Assembly: GCA_014058105.1 (NCBI GenBank)
Contig: JACGCM010002890.1
Coordinates: 682,001 to 746,000 of the forward strand
Source: Kingdonia uniflora
Lineage: Eukaryota > Streptophyta > Magnoliopsida > Ranunculales > Circaeasteraceae
DNA: 64,000 nucleotides
Direction: 5' to 3'
Shown: positions 56,028-64,000 of the stretch, one piece after another
Layout: the number at the start of each line of letters is the position of its first letter
Numbering within the stretch: position 1 is the first letter of the stretch
Position numbers and translations under genes: made by a program
The notes under the pieces: model-generated
What the model was told of the DNA's origin: nothing
The model's input: the letters and a program-made list of their open reading frames with translations, nothing else
Databases searched by the model: none

Positions 56028-57318
56028 TAGGGCTGTACTCGGGTCTGTTCGGCCCGGGTACAGGCCCATGCCTGATCCGATCCGAACTTGCCGGGTTACC
56101 GCATTATAAACTTGGACCCGAACCGAACAGGTGCAAAGCCTGAACCTGAACCAAATCGGGCTGGTCGGGTCGGGCCGGGTCCTGAGTTCAGTTTGTTAAT
56201 TTTTTTTTCATAACTAAATAGCCCAGATTCAAAGCCCAGATGCAAGGTGACTGACTAATAGCAAAACGCAAAACAGTAAAACACTATAAGCCTAGATGCA
56301 AGCCCAAATGCAAGGTAACAAACTAACAACAAAGTACAAAATAGTAAAACACTGTAAGCCCAGGTGCAAGCAACAAAACACAAAACAATAAAACACAACC
56401 CTGTTCAGAATGATACTCAACTTGTATAAATACTTCAGAATGATATACTCTACCATGACATAAATAGATTCAAGATACATGATCTTCTGCATAACCATTG
56501 AGTATAACCATCTGTTTGTCATCATCATTTGTTGACTCATTCTCTCTCGTCCTTGATTCAATCTCTTCCAACAAACCCCTATTGTTGAAGCTCAAACTCT
56601 CACATGGAGGACCCCAAAGAGGTAACAATCTTACCCCAAGGACCTATTTGGATGTTTAAATGGTGAAATTTCTAATGGGATTTGTATGAAATTTGCAGAA
56701 GATTGGTTCATGGATGTCAGTATCACAATTTGGTGATTGGGATCAGAAGGAAAACATGCCTGATTACTCTTTGAATTTCTCTAAGATTTGAGAGATAAGA
56801 AAGCAGAATAAGAGAAATATCTCTAGAACTAGTATTGGTAATGATGAAGAACTTATCCGTCATCGTAATAATAATAACAACATCAACAACAACAATGACG
56901 GGGGTGGGGCATCGTAAACTGGAGGAAGAAAAGCTTTATTCTAAAATAGGGGTTTGATGAAGAAACACAGAGGAGATGTGGAGGGATTGGCTGCTAATAG
57001 AGAGAGGCAGATCAGAAGATGTAGAGGGACTCGAGGAAGAGAGGAGTCACAGAGGGAGGCGAGAGTGAGAGAGATGTGGGGGAGGGAGAGAGGCATATCT
57101 GTTTCATTTTACCTTAAAACCCCTAAACCTAAAGATCTAAACCGGTTCGGGTTTGGTCGGGTCTTGAAATGTCTAAACCAAGCCCAAGCCGATGAGATCC
57201 GGGTTACTTAAATAATAATTGAAACCGAGCCGGTTATGCCTCAGAACTGGACCGAATAAGCCAGGTCGAGTCTGTCCGGATAGGGTTACTGGGTTCACCG
57301 ATTTTGTGTACAGCCCTA
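56028..57318. mobile_element. Non-autonomous hAT element, 1.29 kb
   Basis: The terminal inverted repeats are tagggctgtactc on the left and tagggctgtacac reading in from the right, 12 of 13 matching. The 8-bp target duplication gcatcgac (56020-56027 and 57319-57326) is perfect, as expected for hAT. Subterminal regions (56040-56190 and 57120-57290) are full of cgggt/acccg motifs, common in plant hAT-like MITEs. No transposase is present. The middle holds a captured gene piece (56604-56917). Confidence 0.9.
56604..56917 (+). pseudogene. Captured NOI/RIN4-like gene fragment inside the hAT
   Basis: Exon 1, ATG plus MEDPKE (56604-56621), is followed by gtaaca and a 77-base intron to tttgcag (56698). 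Exon 2 reads GSWMSVSQFGDWDQKENM then PDYSLNFSKI, the FG-x-WD and Y-x-x-x-F pattern of plant NOI domains (RIN4 family, plasma-membrane-associated defence regulators). A TGA at 56789-56791 interrupts. The frame then continues EIRKQNKRNISRTSIGNDEE, an Asn-rich tract and a stop at 56915-56917. Retention of an intron says genomic capture, not retro-copying. Since NOI proteins can be short, this may be nearly a full coding region. No evidence of expression is visible. Confidence 0.6.
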
Positions 57319-59603
57319 GCATCGACAGTTAAAGAACCATTTACAAAAGGAAACCACCTTAATACAATTATACAAACATCCTTGCATATGGAATTATACA
57401 TCCTTTCAAATGTCCTCAATACTATGTTTTGTTGCACACTTGCTTATAAATATTTGTACAACTTTGCAAGCTGAGGATAAGAGATACCAACATTGTGTAA
57501 AGCATAAAACAACAATCATGCCAAAAAGGAGAGGGGAGGGGGAGGATTTTACCTTTTTCTTTTTGTAAACACGGTCAACAAACACGTTGTTTCATTATAA
57601 TAAATAAATTACGACGGAAATGTAAACGCCGGATATGTTTGCAATAAAAATTTACGCCGGAGATATAGCTAAAGTCGATAGTACAATGACCTCCTTCGAC
57701 ATTACAGAGACTGCTTGTATCAATGTAAATACCAAATACGCCTGCGATTTAGACTTTGATCAAAAGTAAAGATAGATAGATAGATAGAGAGAGAGAGTTT
57801 TACCATTGTTGAGTAAATCTCCAATCATCTACCAACCATGCCATCATCACAGGAACCCTTGTAGATGATTTGAAGGAATTTTGGTCACCACCCCAAACAT
57901 CAAAATAGAGGTGTTTCACAGAGATTATAAAGTGGTGCTTCAGAGATGGAGAAATGGCTTTGGGAGAGAGAGAGACATGATGGGAGAAAGAGAGTCGGGC
58001 TTAGTTGTTGAGAGATAGAGAGGCGTTAAGACTAAATTACCCTTTTTATGTGTTTTGTCTAATGTACCCTTGTTGCACCAATATTTAAATAGATATGGTC
58101 CGTTCATCTTGTTCATTTACCTAATCTCCACAAAAGAACATCAAATCCGAACCTATCTTTGTCGTTGAGACAATGGCAGACTTGTCTATTTGAAAAGCGC
58201 AGTTCTGTAATGTATAATAGATAGTTAAATAATTATTCTTTATGGGGTATAATAATAGATATAGTTCATGTCTATGCAAGAATTGTGTGGTTTCAAAGCC
58301 CATTTAGATTTGATGATTGCTTGGGCCTTCATTTTTGTAGGCCTATAAGAGATTTGTTTGTTGATGGATTTCCAATATTAATTTTTGGAATTCACATTTG
58401 TGTAAAGTTATAGAATAGATAATGATATGAAAAGGTAAGTATCAGCACTAAATCCACAGGTTACAGTCTGCCTTATTTCTGTCATTAATGGATGTTTGCA
58501 TTTATTTTCATGCAATGTCATGTCTTTTTATTCAATACATAATGATAGAATCTACCAAATATTTCCTATAACGTTATTAGCAAATGTGTTGTCTCTTTGT
58601 GCACAAATATAACATGGGCACTGAATCCTCTATGGACTTCTTTTGAAAAGATCCTTCGACACTGTATAAAGGTACTAAAGAAAGAATAATCAAAGCTAAT
58701 TACCAACTTGTTGTATTACTTTCCCATGTTGAGATAGAACACAAAATTGAACTGAAAAATGTGTGGTGATCGACTATTATTTCTTATTCAGAAAATTTTC
58801 ACATACTTATTGATTGCATATATTGGCCTAATTAATTAACATATGGGATTCAGTTACTGATCAACAATTTCCACACATGTTACTGAGTATAAAGATGAAC
58901 GATCAAAATTACAGAGAGGTTAAATGTTATGGGATTTCAAACTTAAGACTCTATTAGAATAATAAGTTTGTGTAAAGATTGGGCTATTCATCCAATGTTT
59001 AATGTTTCTAAGTCCATAACTTGTACATAGGAAGCCCCTTCTGTTGACACTATAAAGCTAAACATTGATGGATCTTTAAGTAATAGTGCTTAAGAATATA
59101 GAGTCCTGAATCTTTTGATCAATAAGATGATTACCTATAATTTTTAAAACTTATCTTTAATAAAAATACCAAGTATCCTAACTCAATAATGATTGCTTTG
59201 ATATATGTAGACTTCTGCTATATGTAAACACATATACTAATTATCAAATACACTTTAAAATTGTATTATACCAAATTTCTAGATCTATTAGTACTTTAGA
59301 CTACAATGTCTTACCATAGTTTTCTTCTGGGAGTGTTCTCTTTTCTCCACAATAGGTAATTACTCCTTTTTCAAAAGCTTCTTTTTTAGAAACTTTTATA
59401 GTTTTATATTAGAAGAACTCTTAACTTGTTAATAATTCTTCAAAGTAAATTATGTATCTATAATTATCGTGTACATCTTAAATTAAATTAAAAACGATAC
59501 TTAGTAGCATTGATCTTCAACTTTGAAGCAACTTGATTAATAAAATTATAATTTATTACTACATTTTTTAATATCTGCATGTTTACAAAGTTATGTGTTA
59601 AGA
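57319..59603. other. AT-rich spacer, no gene recognised
   Basis: It contains a short GATA/GA microsatellite at 57769-57798 and otherwise AT-rich sequence with stops in all frames. The segment 57830-58080 is less AT-rich and could be a gene edge, but nothing supports it. The Tat-3 LTR starts at 59604. Confidence 0.6.
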
Positions 59604-60296
59604 TGTAGTTCTAGAAGCCAAGTTTCGTGAGAGGGGAAACTAGATCTTACACCAAGGTGCTAATCTTTGACTAGGGGATTATGCAAGTATATAAGGTAAT
59701 AATAAGCTATATTACTGAACTAACATACTTACGTGGAGTCCTATAATTGGTTTCTCCATGACCCCTAGCGAGGATTTGAATGATTTATGATATATATCGA
59801 GTTAGATGACAAATCGAATAAAAGTTGGTTATAGGGTATTCGAAGGTAATCTTAAAGGGATTTTGAGAAAGATTTTCTAACCCCTTCATAGTGCCTCCTC
59901 ACTCTTATTTATAGCAGATAGAATAGGGGTGAGTCACCATGGGAGGTCAGATTACATGTATATCATTTGGGGATAACTGTTCTGTACGTGGAGTCGGTTC
60001 TGACACTGTATTTGTCAGGCGGCTCATTTTACTATTCTGTCTGGTGAGCTAACTGTCAAATGTGTCTGCCTTCGACCATGTCTTACTATAGTCGAAGTCT
60101 CTCTGTTACTGAAGATGAGTTATGGTGCTGACCATCTGTTTTCAGCTTTGACTATAATGTCTTCAAATGTTCGATTGATATCGGAAGACTTCGTAGACTT
60201 AGTTACTATCTTGCTAGGCCTTGAGTCTCTAGGTAGGCTTTAATGTAGCCTTCGAGTATTCGACCGATGCTGGAAGGCTGCGAGTAGGCTACTACA
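59604..60296 (-). repeat. 3' LTR of Tat-3
   Basis: It runs from tgtagttctag to ggctactaca (693 bp), similar at both ends and in places inside to the Tat-2 LTRs (cttacaccaaggtgc, ccatgacccctagcgagga, gaaggctgcgagtaggctac). The minus-strand TATA is at 59906-59914. The PPT on the minus strand is ctgagagggggcgaa (60297-60311). Confidence 0.82.
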
Positions 60297-60464
60297 TTCG
60301 CCCCCTCTCAGTAGGGGCCTTGGAAATTAGTGTAGATGGCACGTGCTGAGAACAACATTTAGGCATGGGAAGTTGAAGAGTTGACTGGCTGAATGTGGGT
60401 AGTTTTGGGAAAAGTAATTAAGGTAAGTGTTGGTTAAGGGGGTAATACATGCTCTTAATCAAGG

Positions 60465-60474
60465 TATAAATAGG
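60465..60474 (+). promoter_or_regulatory. TATA box of short antisense ORF A3
   Basis: tataaatagg lies 69 bp upstream of the ATG at 60534. Upstream, ggaagttgaagagttgact matches the Tat-2 block at 19459. Confidence 0.6.
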
Positions 60475-60533
60475 GGCTATTTGGGGGAAGAATTTCAAAC
60501 ATTCTTCATCATCTTTCTTGAGTAAGCAAAACC

Positions 60534-60920
60534 ATGGAAACTACTATAAATACTCATTATCAGAAGTTTTTTTGGTGATCAAGGTCTGAATGTAACATTT
60601 CTTGACTTGGTGGAGCTGGAGCCAGAGGAAGCTATCTATGAGCATCCGTACGAGTACTGGTAGAGGTGATGCAGTGGTTTGGCCCGAATGTCAGTAACTG
60701 ATATTTTTTCCTTAAAAGCCTTGTAGAAGATGAGGTGGAGGCTGAAGAAGCAGCCGAGGCTCAGGCGAGGCTCTGTAAGAACTGCACCATATGTAAATAT
60801 GGGGGTCTTCAGGATTTGGGGTGGGTATGTAGAAGTGTCTGTTTGTTGTTGTTGTTTTTTTTTATATTTTTTTTATTATTATTATTTATGTTGGTGATGT
60901 ATGCTCGACAAATTTTTGAA
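60534..60920 (+). pseudogene. Short antisense ORF A3 of Tat-3, decayed
   Basis: The start METTINTHYQKFFW, then TGA (60576-60578), matches MDTTPNTRYQK of A2. In the next frame, GDQGLNVTFLDLVELEPEEA is the FGD..LD..MP.LVEL block. The acidic tail is DEVEAEEAAEAQARL (about 60730). At least one frameshift and stops break it. Only one short ORF is seen in Tat-3, against two in the other elements. The end is approximate. Confidence 0.5.
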
Positions 60921-61456
60921 TGAAACAATGTTTCGCCAAAGTATGAAAGTATAACAGGTATAGGTGATGTAGACAATGATAATGTAAGCGCGGTTTTAAC
61001 TATCGAACTTCGAACTTATGTAGTGAAAATGAATAAAAATGGTAAGAAAATTTGATTCGTTCATATAACGAAAAGTATTGACCAAAGGTTGGAGAACTTA
61101 TGTATATGTATGGTGGATTATGGTAAAGTGTAGACGATGGTTCAAAAACGAATGTATGAGATAGCTCGAAAACGTATGTGGTCGAAGGGTACGACTATAG
61201 TAGAATGAATAAGAGGGCTCGAAAACGAAGGCATGGGATGCTTTGACTACAAAAATCTGGCAGCCAAAATGGTAAAAATGTCAGAGTTGATACTATTTAT
61301 AAGACAGTATGTTATTGCAGGCCATCATGATATTTTCTTGGGTATGGGAAAGAGGGGGATGTGACATATGGGCTTGAGTTGACAGCTTCAGGTAGTATGT
61401 CAGAAGGTTAGAGAGAGCTAAAAAAAAGGTATTATCTAGTGTAAGTGTGTGACACG

Positions 61457-61587
61457 CACGTGTGTGCAAGTAAGGGCAATATTGGCAAAACACATCATGG
61501 CCGAAAATAAAGGGGGAGTGGAGGATTGGTAATGATGGTGAGTGGGGGGAAATTGAGGCAGTTTTGTTTTTCTTTAAGGTATTTAAA
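61457..61587 (+). promoter_or_regulatory. Promoter block of the main antisense gene, Tat-3
   Basis: CACGTG (61457-61462), ggaaattgaggcagtttt (61548-61565, identical in Tat-2) and TATA-like tatttaaa (61580-61587) occur in the same order and near-same spacing as in Tat-2. A 5' UTR intron follows: donor gtatgctt at 61739, acceptor ttttgtag ending at 62036. Confidence 0.6.
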
Positions 61588-62042
61588 GAGGTGAGAGAGA
61601 GAGAGTCATTGTTCCCAAACAACTAAAAAGAGAATAAGGAGGAAAAGAAGAAGACACGCACCATTATCGCGGTTGAAGTTGCTGGAGAGGCGGAAAGAAA
61701 ATGCCATTGTCACTGATAATTATGATATACTTAAATAGGTATGCTTCTGATTTCTTGGTAAAGATTGACCATTTAGTTTTGCTGTTGCTTCTCCTTTTGC
61801 TCTTTGTCTGTACGGTGGGGGTAAGTGTTGCTTGGCTTATTGTCGGCAATGGTATAACTATGGAAGAAGGCAAAACATATGGCTGGAAGTCTGGCCAAGG
61901 GCTAAATTGGGAGGAGCGAGGTAGTAATCGAATATTCGATCATAGCCGGGCCGATTTAGTTAGGGTAGATAATATTATGAAATCGAACCTTGATACTCGA
62001 ATATATCGAGCTAATGTCGATCATCTTCTTTTGTAGGGTATA

Positions 62043-64000
62043 ATGAGAATCTGCCATTCTTCGAGGATGAGGCTGGTCGATGAGGTTGAGGATAAAGAAA
62101 ATCAACCGAGTATATCTTGTCGAGGTTGAGGGGGTGAGAGCAGTGATGTGGAGGTATTAGAAATTGCAATGGATGCCCAGTTGGCCGTAGTTGTACCAGA
62201 AGTTGGAGCAATGACTGGAAGCCGTCGTAGGGCTCGAATAGTCTGAGAGAGTGACGAAGAAGAAAATGAGAAAGGTGAGGGAAGGGGGAATGAAGGTATT
62301 GTTGATCCTTCGGGTGATGAGAGAGAGGAAGGGAAGGATGAAGAGAGTGATAGTAGTGAAAGTACAGATGATTCGGGGATAACTGCAGGGCCAGTCTCGG
62401 CTCAGAAAAGGCGAGGCTAGATCGATTCATGGCAAAACATGGTTTGTCAAAGGTGGGTATTATTCTGGTGCCGTTAAGGGCTGAGTACTCATTTAAGGAT
62501 TCCCCTCGGGATGGGATTATGGCATTTTGAGGCCAAATCCGTTTAGGGATGTAACTTCCTCTTCGAAGGTTGGTCAAGCAGGTATTAAATTTCTGGGATG
62601 TTGCCCCATGCCAGATGAATGACAATTTTTATGAAATGACGAGGGTGGTCGAAGGGATGAATGCGGAGTTAAAATGTGAATGGAAGTTTTTGATCCACTG
62701 GTTCGACATAGTATCGTTCTATTCGAAGAATGTGAACAAAAAGTTTGAGACCTATCACATTTAATGCCATTAAGACAAACCATGGTTATTTGACCTGTGT
62801 TAGACTGGGCGTGGGTGGGATAAGAATCTGGTGGTGGTGAAGGGGAGCTACGAAAATGCATCGGGAAAGGAGGAATTTGGGCTGTAGAACAAGCTGTACA
62901 AAACAAATAAGTTAGGACTCAAAGTATATTGATTGTGTGGTTCAAATAAACTGTTGATTTTTTCTTCATTATTTTGTAGAACCCACGAATAATAGCTTGA
63001 GGAACCCACGGATTTATATTGATGAACTGATCAACTAGGACGAAGAGTGGGTAAATGTTATTTTCCAGAAGCTGGGTATTGTCCGAAAGAGATGAAAAAA
63101 GGCAGATACTTTGCTGAGAGACGTTCCAGTTACTGCTGGGAATTCGAGGAAGAGGAAAGAAGGAAGTTCTTCGACGAGGGTAGGTGAGATGGAGTATGAC
63201 ACTTTGAGCTGAAAGTCGAGCTTTGTACCGAGGTCTCGACGAGGAGGGCCGGGGATGATACGGTTGAGTGTGTCTGAGACTATTCCCGAGGTACCGCGAC
63301 ACACTAGTAAGGGTAAAGCAAGGTCATCGATGAAGGTTTGACAGTACAGCAAGCGAAGACAACTTTATGGAAGAGGGCACGTAAACAGATAGCCAATGAT
63401 GAGGATGAACCAGCCGAAGTGAGGCGACACAAGGTCAAACAGGAGAAGAGCGCTCGAGTAACGGTCGAGTCGATGGTTATTCTCTGTGGCACAAGTCCAG
63501 ATGAAGTGGGGAAGTAAGTTAACAAAGCTCTGCACCAGGTAAGTGTTTCTGGAATTTTGAAGTTGAAATTATGCTTCGAGAATTGCTAATTAGTCGAATA
63601 TTCGTGTAGGTGAATGCTTGGGTGATAGCTTTTAGCAAAGCCCAGAAGGTATCGAGTGAGCAGCTGAAGAAGGCGAGGGATAGACATGAGCTTTTTTAGG
63701 GGATCATTATGCTACTTGAAACCCAGGTCGGTGTGCTAAAATGAGATAAATTGCAGATTTAAGCCGATGTAGCGAGGGAAATTGATGTTGCGATCGCTAA
63801 CTGTAATTAGAAGGCAGCAGTATTGGAGGTAAAGCTGGTTAGTAAAGATGAGCAGTTAAAGAACAATAAAACATGTTTCTTGGTACAGTATGATGAGGAA
63901 TATGACGTGACCATAGCCCTAAAGATGTTATAGATGGATTGGGGTACGATTCAGAGACCTTCGAGCCCTATCCTTAAATGGAAGAGCCTTCGGTCAAAGA
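62043..64000 (+). pseudogene. Main antisense gene of Tat-3, partial at the window edge
   Basis: The start MRICHSSRMRLVDEVED aligns with MRTRRASRLRLIEEEVE of Tat-2. Then come an acidic Ser/Asp/Glu part, a HGLSKVG segment, and the gypsy-type domain LNFWDVAPCQMNDNFYEM followed by HWFDIVSFYSK (62570-62740). Intron 62911-62979 follows. Exon 2 has NPRIYIDELIN and KADTLLRDVPVTAGNSRKRK. Intron 63539-63609 and a third exon starting VNAWVIAFSKAQKV with heptad-like E/K/L content run off the window. Several stops and frameshifts are present. Intron places equal those of Tat-1 and Tat-2. Confidence 0.62.

Larger units (their letters stand above)
59604..64000 (-). mobile_element. Tat-3: Tat-type gypsy element, 3' part, runs off the window
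   Basis: 3' LTR 59604-60296, PPT, short antisense ORF, and the main antisense gene to the window edge, all in the same order as Tat-1 and Tat-2. The pol part lies beyond 64000. Sequence differs widely from Tat-2 in the LTR, yet promoter blocks and coding segments of the antisense genes align. The left flank taaga is one half of a possible target duplication. Confidence 0.8.

Overview
This is repeat-dominated nuclear DNA from a seed plant, probably a eudicot. The plant assignment rests on Ty3/gypsy elements of the Tat type, a plant L1-type LINE, an initiator-Met-tRNA primer site of the TGGTATCAGAGC kind, a hAT element carrying a NOI/RIN4-like gene piece, and AT-rich spacers. No intact ordinary host gene, rRNA, tRNA or CRISPR array was seen. 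Nearly all recognisable coding capacity belongs to transposable elements in decay. Family calls come from motifs read by eye; no search was run.

Layout: 1-1706, AT-rich flank with small direct repeats. 1707 to about 34560, a nest of four LTR elements. The outermost, Tat-1, lies on the minus strand (3' LTR at 1707-2272) and its reverse transcriptase is split between 13340 and 32719. The splitter is a solo LTR of a large-LTR family (T, minus strand, 13341-32718). That LTR is split by a second Tat element (Tat-2, minus strand, 15994-31821; TSD aacgc/aacac). The 3' LTR of Tat-2 is split after six bases by another solo LTR (T', plus strand, 16000-18611; perfect TSD gtagg). From about 34600 to 42025 lies the 3' end of another LTR element (X, plus strand), whose LTR is split by a degenerate LINE (36219-41353, minus). 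A coding-poor LTR element with 4.06-kb LTRs and only 1.8 kb between them (44105-54025, plus) follows. After it come a 1.3-kb non-autonomous hAT (56028-57318) with a perfect 8-bp TSD and a captured NOI-domain gene fragment, an AT-rich spacer, and a third Tat element (Tat-3) from 59604 to beyond the window edge.

The most interesting structure is shared by the three Tat elements. Between the 3' LTR and the integrase end, each carries genes on the strand opposite to gag-pol. The set is one or two short ORFs of about 100-117 codons, a small family I do not recognise, then a larger intron-containing gene. The larger gene has an acidic N-terminus, a region resembling the putative gypsy-type transposon domain of plant elements, a basic stretch and a coiled-coil tail. 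Each gene has its own TATA box. The large gene also has a CACGTG G-box upstream in all three elements, and three introns at equivalent places. In Tat-1 both short ORFs are still open although pol is broken and an integrase catalytic Asp is replaced. Tandem repeats of different sequence lie where the antisense gene and pol converge in Tat-1 (about 43-bp unit) and Tat-2 (about 195-bp unit). Extra ORFs in Tat-lineage elements are known; the multi-promoter layout and the short-ORF family are what deserve checking here.
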